Shown one piece after another: positions 1 to 6,486 of a stretch of 11,229 nucleotides of DNA. Numbering within the stretch: position 1 is the stretch's first letter; each line of letters opens with the position of its first letter. The notes beneath the pieces are model-generated. The model was given only the letters and a program-made list of their open reading frames with translations. It searched no databases and had not been told where the DNA came from. This DNA is from an uncultured Candidatus Saccharibacteria bacterium (GTDB lineage: Bacteria > Patescibacteriota > Saccharimonadia > Saccharimonadales > UBA4665). Both the position numbers and the translations under genes were made by a program. The DNA lies in NCBI GenBank assembly GCA_937988795.1, contig CALKHY010000130.1:1-11229 (forward strand). The letters are read 5' to 3'.

Positions 1-320
1 AGCGCGGGTTGAAGGCTCGCGGACTGGTCGGCGACCATTTCCTCGAATCACTACAGCAGTGGTACGGCAAACACGACAACGAACGGATGCAGTACTGGGA
101 ATCACGCTATCTACCCCCAGAGGTGATGCCAATCACGCATTCGACCATCACATACGATGACGTGCTAGCTTACTACAACTGGCGCGACGGTGAGATTTTT
201 GGAGTAGAGATCTACAACCCAGAAATCGCCAAAGCACACCGGCATACGTTTGAGCTGCTGTGGGAGCGGGCAATCCCCATCACAGACGACCTAAACTGGC
301 AACCGTCCGAACAGCAGTAG
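1..320 (+). CDS. C-terminal fragment of a TrmB-like transcriptional regulator (5' end outside window)
   Basis: The reading frame is open from the first base to the TAG at 318-320, and no start with a ribosome site is visible. The TTG at 9 is unlikely to be the real start, so the gene is 5'-truncated by the window. The visible part is about 105 residues, without membrane segments. Its end reads VEIYNPEIAKAHRHTFELLW followed by ERA. This resembles the C-terminal effector (phospholipase-D-like) domain of TrmB-type regulators, where an 'eia..rr.FelLWe.A' ending is usual. In that family an N-terminal winged helix binds DNA; that half is not visible here. The next gene follows after about 40 bp on the same strand. 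The assignment comes from pattern memory only, so an unrelated protein with a similar tail is possible. Confidence 0.5.
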   Translation, partial: RGLKARGLVGDHFLESLQQWYGKHDNERMQYWESRYLPPEVMPITHSTITYDDVLAYYNWRDGEIFGVEIYNPEIAKAHRHTFELLWERAIPITDDLNWQPSEQQ

Positions 321-360
321 CAGGTTGCGATACAACCCGAGAAAGCGTAGGCTTGTAAGT

Positions 361-876
361 ATGCAAAAACCTGTACTGTTTATGATGTTTGGGTATCCTG
401 GGGCGGGGAAGACTACTGCCTCACAATTGATCAGTGAAATGACCGGGGCAGTACACCTCTCGTCCGACGCGTTGCGTCTCGAAATGTTCTCAAATCCAAC
501 CTACAGCCAAGAAGAGCATGACGCCCTCTATACCGAACTCAATAAACGCACCGAAGCGCTACTCCGGGAAGGAAAAAGCGTCGTCTATGACGCCAACCTC
601 AACCGTTACGTCCACCGATTGGAAAAATACGAACTAAGCGAACGTACAGGAGCTAAACCGGTCCTCGTATGGGTGCAAGCACCAAAAGACCTGGCCCGCA
701 AGCGGGCAGTGATGCGCGGCTATCGCCACCTCGTCCCTAAAGATGAAACGTTTGAAAGCATGTTCGAGCGCGTAGCCAGCGCTATTGAAGAGCCGCGCGA
801 AGACGAACCGGTGTACACTATCAGCGGCAATCCAATTGACAAAAAAGCACTCACAGAAATCATCTCCCGCCTATGA
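361..876 (+). CDS. P-loop kinase of the AAA_33 / zeta-toxin-like class
   Basis: This is a soluble protein of 171 residues. A Walker A motif GYPGAGKT lies at residues 11-18, straight after a hydrophobic beta strand (PVLFMMF). A conserved-type aspartate follows at D36 (LSSDALR) and a second at D77 (VVYDANLNR). An arginine-rich lid-like stretch (LARKRAVMRGYRHLVP) comes in the second half. This order matches small ATP-dependent kinases of the AAA_33 superfamily, which phosphorylate polynucleotide ends, sugars or small molecules; the substrate cannot be read from sequence. I chose the ATG at 361 because it puts the P-loop close to the N terminus as usual. A TTG at 325 would add 12 basic residues with no support. 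The stop overlaps the next gene's start by 4 nt (ATGA), which implies translational coupling with the nuclease. A toxin role is possible, but no antitoxin gene is adjacent. Confidence 0.82.
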   Translation: MQKPVLFMMFGYPGAGKTTASQLISEMTGAVHLSSDALRLEMFSNPTYSQEEHDALYTELNKRTEALLREGKSVVYDANLNRYVHRLEKYELSERTGAKPVLVWVQAPKDLARKRAVMRGYRHLVPKDETFESMFERVASAIEEPREDEPVYTISGNPIDKKALTEIISRL

Positions 877-1448
877 CCACCAGACAAAAACGTAAACTAG
901 CCGGACTTTTGACGGCGTTAATCATCGCCGGCTTTACTATGCTCGGCAACTATTTTGGCTGGCTAAACGAACCTATAGCATTACTAGGCCAGCACGACCC
1001 CGGCACGTACAAGGTTGTGCGTTTCTCCGACGGCGACACCATCACCGTCGACATGAACGGCAAGCACGAAACCGTGCGCATGATCGGCGTGGATACGCCC
1101 GAAACCCACCACCCCGACCGGCCGGTGCAGTGCTACGGCCCGGCCGCCCGCGCCTTCACCAAAAACCTGATTGGCGATCAAAAAGTGAGACTCGAAGCCG
1201 ACCCAACCAACCAAAACCGCGACCGCTATGGCCGGCTACTCAGATACGTCTACCTGCCAGACGGCCGCCTGGTCCAGGCCGAAATCATCAAATCCGGCCA
1301 CGGCTTCGCCTACACCAGCTTCCCGTTCACCAAAAAAGAAGAGTTCGTCAAGTTGGAAGAGCAGGCGAAATCAGAAAACAAAGGCCTCTGGGGCAACTGC
1401 ACCGTCACCGAAGAAAACGGCTACAAATCCACCAACCCTGCAGAGTAG
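873..1448 (+). CDS. Membrane-anchored thermonuclease (staphylococcal nuclease-like)
   Basis: This 191-residue protein has a short basic N terminus, one hydrophobic segment (about residues 9-28), then an SNase-like domain (about 45-175). It should be a secreted or membrane-tethered nuclease cutting DNA and RNA with calcium. The active-site set of staphylococcal nuclease can be placed: D55 in SDGDT (D21), R69 in TVRMIG (R35), D74-T75 and E77 in VDTPET (D40, T41, E43), and R121 in DRYGR (R87). All are present, so it is probably active. C87 and C176 could form a disulfide outside the membrane. The ATG overlaps the upstream kinase stop in an ATGA junction, so the two are probably co-translated. 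In host-dependent bacteria, surface nucleases are thought to supply nucleotides or process incoming DNA; that role is inference. Confidence 0.93.
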   Translation: MTTRQKRKLAGLLTALIIAGFTMLGNYFGWLNEPIALLGQHDPGTYKVVRFSDGDTITVDMNGKHETVRMIGVDTPETHHPDRPVQCYGPAARAFTKNLIGDQKVRLEADPTNQNRDRYGRLLRYVYLPDGRLVQAEIIKSGHGFAYTSFPFTKKEEFVKLEEQAKSENKGLWGNCTVTEENGYKSTNPAE

Positions 1449-1481
1449 GGTGACTTTTAAATTTAGGAATAGCCTGTTTGA

Positions 1482-1490
1482 TGGTATAAT
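1482..1490 (+). promoter_or_regulatory. Extended -10 promoter of the 564-residue orphan gene
   Basis: TGGTATAAT is a perfect TGn-TATAAT extended -10. Seventeen bases upstream only TTTAGG is seen, so there is no good -35. Transcription should begin near 1497, leaving a leader of about 24 nt that contains GAGGA at 1508-1512, eight bases before the ATG at 1521. Confidence 0.75.
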
Positions 1491-1520
1491 TAGTCCGATG
1501 CTTAAATGAGGATTAACTCT

Positions 1521-3215
1521 ATGGCAACCGACAGGAAGGTGGGCCTTTCTGCGCATATACCAACACAGAAAACACCAGAGCTGGCTGCCGACGCAATCCA
1601 GTCGCCGACCACTGACCAGACCGTTATGGCCAAACCAATACTACCTGCAGAACAGCAATCATCCCCCGGCATGCTCGACCGGCTCCGCGAGCTAGGGTAC
1701 ACCGTTATTGAACTGACGCCCACCGACCCAGTCATGGGACGCGCCATAACCCAAATTACGGGGATGACCTCCAAGAAGCTCGAAAGAACATTTGCTACAG
1801 CTTTCAATGATCCTGAAAAGGCCAATACAATCTTGCGCGAGGCGAGCAAAGCAGCACAGGCGGCCATTGCCCGCGACAAAGGTGAAATTGTTGCTACATC
1901 ATTGCGCGGTTCAAAGCCATACCGCCGGAAGCCAACTATTGTGGCGTGCGGTGTCGACGAAGAGGGTAAGCCTTTCTTGGCTGCCCATACCTACAGCGGC
2001 AAAAAACACGCATGGCAAAACGACAGGGGAGAAAAGCGACGACTCCTCACGGAGCTACAAAAGGTCGGCGTCAGACCGGCTGATCGTAACGGCATCACAG
2101 CCAATCTATTACCCAAAAACCAACTACAGATCGAACGACTGGCCAAATCTATATTCAACCCTCCAAAACAAACCCCGAGAAAACCGACATCCAAACGAGG
2201 CAAGTCGCCAACACCGCTAACTGACGCACTTGCCCAGCTCGACAAAGACGCAATATTCACCGCCACCCAGCATGGCTACACACTGCCAGAAATGAACCAT
2301 GTCTCTGTCATGCTGGATCCCGAAGGACGCGACCGTACCCGCATGGTCCGCATTGCGCGACTGGCCCGCACCCTCGGCAAGAGCGCGCTCGGACTGCGTT
2401 GGCGCGCTGGTCGACGTGCTGCGATATTATTTGCCGAAAGGCCGGAAATCTGGCAATCGCTCGTACACATCGCCGGTGGTCTCGAAGGCCAGATAGCGCA
2501 AGGTACTGCCAGTCGGAATGCGCGCGCGTTACTAATCGAGGAGGCCCGTCGTAAATTGGCAGAGGTTCAAGCCGGCGAAGAGCCGCTCCCGACCGAACAA
2601 TTAGCCACACTTACAGGCGCCAGCCTGCTCGCCAAATACTCGAAGCGCTTGCGTGACGAGATATCGGGCAAGCTGGCCGCGCGCCACATGCAACCAGCAG
2701 CCCTTCCGCGACCGGAGAAACCGCAAAAACCTCCCCGTATCGGACTATTGCGCCGCATATTTAACCGCGAAGCAAAAGAGCAGCACATCCGCAACGAGGC
2801 GATGTATGCCAAGGGCTTAAGAAGATACAAAGAGCAACTGGCGGCCTTCCAAGCCAACCAACGCGAACTTGGTAACTATCCAGCCACACACGAACAGCTC
2901 ACTCGGAACGGCGGCCAGATATTGCAACATCTGCTCAGCAGCTACGCAGCGCGCTCGACCCGCCACATCCGTGAAGGCGTCTTCTTCTGGGATAGTAATA
3001 GTAAGTGGTCATTCGAAGACGTCGCGGCTGCCATTATCACTCCATCCCGTTTGCCCGAATTATTCAAACGAGTCCAGCGCGAACGGAGCGCCGATAAAAA
3101 ACAAGTGTGGGAGCATGTCTACGGACTTGTGAAAAAATTTGGGAAAAGCAGTCTCGCAGCAACAAAAGCAATCGTACGCTCCAATAAATCAACCCAGACC
3201 ACTGCAGCCAAATAA
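1521..3215 (+). CDS. Hypothetical basic protein, 564 residues, unrecognised
   Basis: I do not recognise this protein. The ATG at 1521 is preferred over the in-frame ATG at 1506 because GAGGA at 1508-1512 gives it a properly spaced ribosome site, and that site would lie inside an ORF begun at 1506. The product has no signal peptide and no convincing membrane segment. It is rich in Arg, Lys, Ala and Gln. The first ~50 residues and a Pro/Lys/Arg-rich stretch near residues 205-225 look disordered. Long charged helices follow (around LIEEARRKLAEVQAGEE and QHIRNEAMYAKGLRRYKEQL), with a second proline/lysine linker (PRPEKPQKPPR) between helical parts. This suggests a nucleic-acid- or protein-binding scaffold rather than an enzyme. 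It has its own promoter and converges on the GT2 gene with only 2 bp between stop codons. Confidence 0.85.
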   Translation: MATDRKVGLSAHIPTQKTPELAADAIQSPTTDQTVMAKPILPAEQQSSPGMLDRLRELGYTVIELTPTDPVMGRAITQITGMTSKKLERTFATAFNDPEKANTILREASKAAQAAIARDKGEIVATSLRGSKPYRRKPTIVACGVDEEGKPFLAAHTYSGKKHAWQNDRGEKRRLLTELQKVGVRPADRNGITANLLPKNQLQIERLAKSIFNPPKQTPRKPTSKRGKSPTPLTDALAQLDKDAIFTATQHGYTLPEMNHVSVMLDPEGRDRTRMVRIARLARTLGKSALGLRWRAGRRAAILFAERPEIWQSLVHIAGGLEGQIAQGTASRNARALLIEEARRKLAEVQAGEEPLPTEQLATLTGASLLAKYSKRLRDEISGKLAARHMQPAALPRPEKPQKPPRIGLLRRIFNREAKEQHIRNEAMYAKGLRRYKEQLAAFQANQRELGNYPATHEQLTRNGGQILQHLLSSYAARSTRHIREGVFFWDSNSKWSFEDVAAAIITPSRLPELFKRVQRERSADKKQVWEHVYGLVKKFGKSSLAATKAIVRSNKSTQTTAAK

Positions 3216-3217
3216 AA

Positions 3218-4075
3218 CTACAACGATTCAGACACTGGGCTGACGCGGCTCGTGCGGGTGGACTGGAACATGTTAGCCAGCGAAAGTTTTTGCGTATGCG
3301 GATCGTACGCGCGGTAGATCATTCTTAGAGGTAGATAGAAGATAAGCACTGCTATTTCGATGGGGTACATATAGAATCGGCCGCGGAGGCCGTGGGCCGC
3401 ATAGGTGCGACTGTTAGCCATAACATAGGCGTAAAAGCTCTTGGGCGGAGAGTCTACGCGTCTTGCCGATACCCGGGCGCGTAATTGCTCATCAAATGCC
3501 AGATTGTACGGTGTGTGCGCAAAGTGGGCGGCCAAGTCCTGGTCTTCGTGGAATTCGCGGTTTGTGCATATCCGACCTCTGATGTCTTGCCAGACCTCGC
3601 GCCTGAGCGCCATATTGGCACCATACAAAAAGAGCTCGCCACGGCGGCTGAGATTTTTGGCAAGATACCGCCGGCAAAAAAGCTCAATCCGGGCAAAAAA
3701 CGCCTCGAACGGCACATCAGTAAAACCAACAGAACCTGTCACAACGTCAACGTCGCTATTCGTAAAGATTTTCTGCACGCGCTCGACCCAATCTGGCGAC
3801 AAAACCGTTTCGGCGTCTATCCGGCCGATGATGTCTCCCCGCGCCGCATTAAATCCGGCGTTACGGGCATGCACGGCGCCTTGACGCGACTCATGAATCA
3901 CCGTTACAAACGGGTATCTCTTCGCAATTTTTACCGTATTGTCAGTAGAATTATTGTCAACCACGATCACCTCATACGGCTTGACTGTTTGGCGGGCGAT
4001 CGCATCTAAACAAAGGGCCAACTGGCCTTCCTCGTTATATGCTGGGATAACGATGCTTACGTTTAACTTCCGCAT
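3218..4075 (-). CDS. Family 2 glycosyltransferase with C-terminal membrane segment
   Basis: A 285-residue GT-A fold enzyme. The N terminus SIVIPAYNEEGQL, the VVDNNSTDNT motif (nucleotide binding, around D40-D45) and GRIDAET with D87-A-E89 in place of the usual DxD mark family GT2. EDQD (E177-D178) is the expected catalytic-base region. A hydrophobic stretch at about 238-250, flanked by arginines, should attach the C terminus to the membrane. The family moves a sugar from a nucleotide donor to a lipid-linked or polysaccharide acceptor at the inner face of the membrane; the actual sugar is unknown. It is divergent from a membrane-anchored glycoside hydrolase, which suggests a shared envelope-glycan task. 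The ATG at 4075 has no leader room: a -10-like TACACT ends exactly 7 nt before it, so the mRNA may be leaderless. Confidence 0.92.
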   Translation of the reverse strand: MRKLNVSIVIPAYNEEGQLALCLDAIARQTVKPYEVIVVDNNSTDNTVKIAKRYPFVTVIHESRQGAVHARNAGFNAARGDIIGRIDAETVLSPDWVERVQKIFTNSDVDVVTGSVGFTDVPFEAFFARIELFCRRYLAKNLSRRGELFLYGANMALRREVWQDIRGRICTNREFHEDQDLAAHFAHTPYNLAFDEQLRARVSARRVDSPPKSFYAYVMANSRTYAAHGLRGRFYMYPIEIAVLIFYLPLRMIYRAYDPHTQKLSLANMFQSTRTSRVSPVSESL

Positions 4076-4092
4076 CGTATATAGTGTAACCT
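4076..4092. promoter_or_regulatory. 17-bp divergent intergenic region with overlapping -10 boxes
   Basis: On the plus strand TATAGT (4080-4085) is followed by 7 nt and then the ATG at 4093. On the minus strand TACACT (4088 down to 4083) is followed by 7 nt and then the ATG at 4075. The two boxes share 4083-4085. With the usual 6-8 nt from -10 to start point, both transcripts would begin at or next to the A of their ATG. No clear -35 is present on either side. Confidence 0.5.
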
Positions 4093-5223
4093 ATGCAGCC
4101 CGAACATGCACGCCGCCACTACCGGCCGCTGACGCGTGTTAAGCGCGCGCTTATCTGGCCATTTAAGATGATTCGCCGTTACGCAAAAAGGGGATGGCGG
4201 CAAAAACTGCTGGTTTGGGCGGCAGCCATCCTCATTATATGGATTGGCGCTATGTACGGCATTGCCCAGTGGTACATCAAATCCAACGACCACAAACCGC
4301 TCATTTTGGGCGTGTCATTCATCCCAGCATATGCCGAGTACCTGGGTTTGGACGCCAAAGAGACAATGGATGCGCTCATTAACGACCTTGGCGTCCGTCA
4401 TTTCCGCCTGGTGAGCTACTGGAATCAGCTCGAGCCAGTGCAGGGGCAGTACGATTTTAACCTCCTTGACTGGCAGTTTGAGAAGGCCGAGGCGGCCGGT
4501 GCCAAGGTAACCTTATCCATTGGCCTGCGCCAGCCCCGCTGGCCGGAGTGCCACATGCCGGAGTGGGCAAAAGAGCTCCCAAGCGGCCGCGAGGCGGGCA
4601 CTTGGCAAAGTGCGCTGCTTACCTTTATCGAGCAAGTCGTTAATCGTTACAAAGACTCGCCAGCGCTCGCCAGCTACCAGCTCGAAAACGAATACTTCCT
4701 GCGCAGTTTCAGCCAGCACTGCACCGACTTTGACCGCCAACGGCTTATCGATGAGTACAACCTTGTTAAAAAACTCGATCCCTACCATCAAATCATCCTC
4801 TCACGCAGCAACAACTACGGTATCCCCTTAGGCCAGCCCGTACCGGACCTTTACGGCATCTCTGTCTACCGCCGCGTATGGGACACCAAAACCAACCGCT
4901 ACTTCCAGTACCCCTTGCCAGCCTGGTGGTACGCAGCACATGCTGGCATCCAGAAGCTCCTGCACGGCAAGGATACTATCTTACACGAGCTGCAAGCAGA
5001 AGCCTGGCCGCCAAACGGGCAGAGCATCCCCGAAACCACGCTAGGGGAGCAGAACAAATCCATCAATGCCAAGCGCTTAAAGCACACGTTTGAATTCGGT
5101 CGCGCCACTGGCATGCGCGAAATCTACCTCTGGGGCGCCGAATACTGGTACTACCGGATGGTTAAGCTAAACGAACCATCCCTCTGGAACGTCGCCAAAG
5201 AAGAATTCGCCCGCGCCAACTAA
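4093..5223 (+). CDS. Membrane-anchored clan GH-A glycoside hydrolase (cellulase/beta-galactosidase-like)
   Basis: This is a 376-residue protein. A basic cytoplasmic N terminus (1-38) is followed by one membrane helix (about 39-60) and then a TIM-barrel domain facing outward. Barrel signs are FRLVSYWNQLEPVQGQYDF on an early strand, the acid/base motif ENEY with N199-E200, and a late-strand ILHELQAEAW where E299 (or E303) would be the nucleophile. An Asn-Glu pair ending strand 4 and a Glu on strand 7 are the signature of clan GH-A retaining hydrolases (GH5, GH42, GH39 and relatives). I cannot fix the family or substrate. The domain is short, with no carbohydrate-binding module. It is divergent from the GT2 gene and converges on the CDP-alcohol transferase with a 3-bp gap between stops. 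Trimming or remodelling of surface glycan is a fair inference. Confidence 0.85.
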   Translation: MQPEHARRHYRPLTRVKRALIWPFKMIRRYAKRGWRQKLLVWAAAILIIWIGAMYGIAQWYIKSNDHKPLILGVSFIPAYAEYLGLDAKETMDALINDLGVRHFRLVSYWNQLEPVQGQYDFNLLDWQFEKAEAAGAKVTLSIGLRQPRWPECHMPEWAKELPSGREAGTWQSALLTFIEQVVNRYKDSPALASYQLENEYFLRSFSQHCTDFDRQRLIDEYNLVKKLDPYHQIILSRSNNYGIPLGQPVPDLYGISVYRRVWDTKTNRYFQYPLPAWWYAAHAGIQKLLHGKDTILHELQAEAWPPNGQSIPETTLGEQNKSINAKRLKHTFEFGRATGMREIYLWGAEYWYYRMVKLNEPSLWNVAKEEFARAN

Positions 5224-5226
5224 CTC

Positions 5227-5775
5227 TTACAGCGACGAACGTCCCGCCAGCCACGCCCGCAAGCGGTGCGTTTTGAGTGCGCCCGAAATCGCAAAAACCG
5301 TTAGCAGCAGCGCCGGATACCACCACTGCCAGCCGTAGGCCAAGGCCGCCATCTTGAGGATGATGTACGCCCACACCGCAAAGAGGGTAATAATGGCGAA
5401 CATCTTCTTAACCGAAACAGGCAAGGGAAGTTTGCCGTGCAAAATCCGGCGTTCGACCTGCACAGCCAGGCCGACAACGATTGCTACGCCGGTAATCCAC
5501 CACGAGACATGCCCGGTCGCGCTCAGCCCAATCAGGCCGCAGGCCGCCAGCCAGCCGTCGGAAAGGGAATCGAGCACCTCGCCCAGCTTCGTAGCTGCGT
5601 TTAACTTCTTTGCCGCGAGCCCGTCCAAAAAGTCAGAAGCAAGCGCAGCAACATACAGCCAAAATGCCACCGGCCATGCCTCTCGTACGGCGCACACCAG
5701 CGCCACGCCACCGCACAGTATCCGCGCGCTCGTTATCGCGTTTGGAAGCCATTTAAAATGCCGCGCCTTCAGCAT
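5227..5775 (-). CDS. CDP-alcohol phosphatidyltransferase family membrane protein
   Basis: An integral membrane enzyme of about 182 residues with several hydrophobic helices. It opens with WLPNAITSARIL, the usual start of PgsA-like proteins. Counting from the ATG at 5775, the family signature is D48-x2-D51-G-x2-A55-K56-x8-G65-x3-D69-x3-D73. All four metal-binding aspartates and both glycines are present, but the normally conserved Arg after the Ala is Lys. Such enzymes transfer a phosphatidyl or phospho-alcohol group from a CDP-linked donor, as in phosphatidylglycerol-phosphate synthesis; the acceptor cannot be told. ATGs at 5790 and 5787 are also in frame, but a TGGTATGAT extended -10 overlaps them, so the ATG at 5775, preceded by AAGGG, is the likely start. 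It is divergent from smpB. Confidence 0.88.
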   Translation of the reverse strand: MLKARHFKWLPNAITSARILCGGVALVCAVREAWPVAFWLYVAALASDFLDGLAAKKLNAATKLGEVLDSLSDGWLAACGLIGLSATGHVSWWITGVAIVVGLAVQVERRILHGKLPLPVSVKKMFAIITLFAVWAYIILKMAALAYGWQWWYPALLLTVFAISGALKTHRLRAWLAGRSSL

Positions 5776-5785
5776 CTTACCCTTC

Positions 5786-5794
5786 ATCATACCA
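5786..5794 (-). promoter_or_regulatory. Extended -10 promoter for the CDP-alcohol phosphatidyltransferase gene
   Basis: Reading the minus strand, TGGTATGAT is a TGn-TATAAT match with one mismatch. Ten nt separate it from the ATG at 5775, so the leader would be only about 3 nt. It overlaps the two more upstream in-frame ATGs, which argues against their use. Confidence 0.5.
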
Positions 5795-5808
5795 GACGGC
5801 CACAGAGG

Positions 5809-5817
5809 TGGTACAAT
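5809..5817 (+). promoter_or_regulatory. Extended -10 promoter of smpB
   Basis: TGGTACAAT (TGn-TATAAT with one mismatch) ends 11 nt before the smpB ATG. The expected start point near 5824 gives a leader of about 5 nt. It lies back to back with the minus-strand promoter at 5786-5794. Confidence 0.6.
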
Positions 5818-5828
5818 AGGTGTATCTC

Positions 5829-6293
5829 ATGGCCAAGAAGAAAAAACAGGACATTGCCAAACGGATCGAGAACCGCCGCGCCCGGCACGACTTTGAGCTC
5901 GGCGAAGATTTAGTCGTGGGCATTGAACTGACTGGCGCCGAGGCCAAAAACCTGCGCATGGGGCACGGGCACTTGCGCGGCTCATACGTCACCATCAAAG
6001 ACGGCCAACTATGGCTGATCAACGCCACCATCAGCGGCACTGGTTCCATGCCAATCAGCGAGCAAGACCAAACGCGCAGCCGCCGCCTGCTCGCCAAACG
6101 CCGCGAAATCGAGGCACTCATCGCTGCCAAACAGCAGGGCAAAACTATCGTGCCACTCGAGGTGCTCACCCGCGGCCGCTTCGTCAAGCTCCGTATTGCC
6201 GTCGCCCGCGGCAAAAAGAAGTACGATAAACGACAAGCCCTGAAAGAGCGTGACGCACAGCGCGAGGCAAATCGCGCCATGAAATTACGCTAA
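5829..6293 (+). CDS. smpB: SsrA-binding protein SmpB
   Basis: SmpB is the protein partner of tmRNA in trans-translation. It mimics the missing anticodon arm and places tmRNA in the A site of stalled ribosomes. The 154-residue product matches family length. Visible hallmarks are NRRARHDFEL, then GIELTGAEAKNLRMGHGHLR (canonical form GtEvKSLR.G), SYVTIKDGQLWLINATIS, the RSRRLLAKRREIEAL helix, IVPLEVL, and the basic C-terminal tail GKKKYDKRQALKERDAQRE that enters the mRNA channel. I use the ATG at 5829; an in-frame GTG at 5820 would add three residues but lies upstream of the predicted start point. tmRNA itself is not visible in this window. The gene is divergent from the CDP-alcohol transferase and has its own extended -10 promoter. 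Confidence 0.96.
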   Translation: MAKKKKQDIAKRIENRRARHDFELGEDLVVGIELTGAEAKNLRMGHGHLRGSYVTIKDGQLWLINATISGTGSMPISEQDQTRSRRLLAKRREIEALIAAKQQGKTIVPLEVLTRGRFVKLRIAVARGKKKYDKRQALKERDAQREANRAMKLR

Positions 6294-6321
6294 CAAACAC
6301 ACGTCCAACAGGGGTGGGGTA

Positions 6322-6351
6322 TTGACAAGATGGTTATGCTTGTGTTATTAT
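6322..6351 (+). promoter_or_regulatory. Near-consensus promoter (TTGACA, 18 bp, TGtTATTAT)
   Basis: TTGACA at 6322-6327 is a perfect -35. TATTAT at 6346-6351, after an 18-bp spacer, is a good -10 with an upstream TG at 6343-6344. It is the best full promoter in the window. A start near 6358 would give the GT4 gene a leader of about 130 nt. Confidence 0.75.
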
Positions 6352-6393
6352 AAAAAGATAGGGTCATTGCTCCTGCTGCTCAAAAAACAGACA

Positions 6394-6417
6394 TTTCATA
6401 AGGGTGATTTCGTAAGG
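6394..6417 (+). repeat. Tandem direct repeat TTTCrTAAGG, 14-bp period
   Basis: TTTCATAAGG (6394-6403) and TTTCGTAAGG (6408-6417) differ at one base. The second copy lies where the -35 of the promoter at 6431-6439 would be. This is the arrangement expected for a dimeric regulator site, but no binding protein can be named. Confidence 0.5.
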
Positions 6418-6430
6418 TTCTTTACTGCTG

Positions 6431-6439
6431 TGATATAAT
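6431..6439 (+). promoter_or_regulatory. Second, proximal extended -10 promoter of the GT4 gene
   Basis: TGATATAAT is a perfect extended -10. The start point would be near 6446, giving a 40-nt leader. No good -35 is visible, which fits either extended -10 use or activator dependence through the tandem repeat just upstream. Confidence 0.7.
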
Positions 6440-6446
6440 GAGCCCA

Positions 6447-6483
6447 GCTAGTCTATAAAGGCTAGAAAAGCTAGCAGGTGGAG
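6447..6483 (+). promoter_or_regulatory. Leader with alternative GCTAG/CTAGC hairpins before the ribosome site
   Basis: GCTAG occurs at 6447-6451 and 6461-6465, and either can pair with CTAGC at 6471-6475; the nearer pairing leaves loop AAAAG. AGGTGGAG (6476-6483) follows at once and serves the ATG at 6487. The two mutually exclusive hairpins abut the ribosome site. A regulatory effect is speculative because the stems are only 5 bp. Confidence 0.35.
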
Positions 6484-6486
6484 TAA

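Noticed and set aside
325..360. TTG start for the P-loop kinase
   Set aside because: It would add a short basic extension before the first beta strand without a ribosome site. The ATG at 361 gives a standard N terminus.
5820..6293. GTG start at 5820 for smpB
   Set aside because: It lies upstream of the start point predicted from the -10 at 5812-5817. The ATG at 5829 gives the usual SmpB N terminus.
6294..6486. A tmRNA gene next to smpB
   Set aside because: No alanyl tRNA-like acceptor or T arm and no tag-peptide frame were found. The region reads as promoters and leader.
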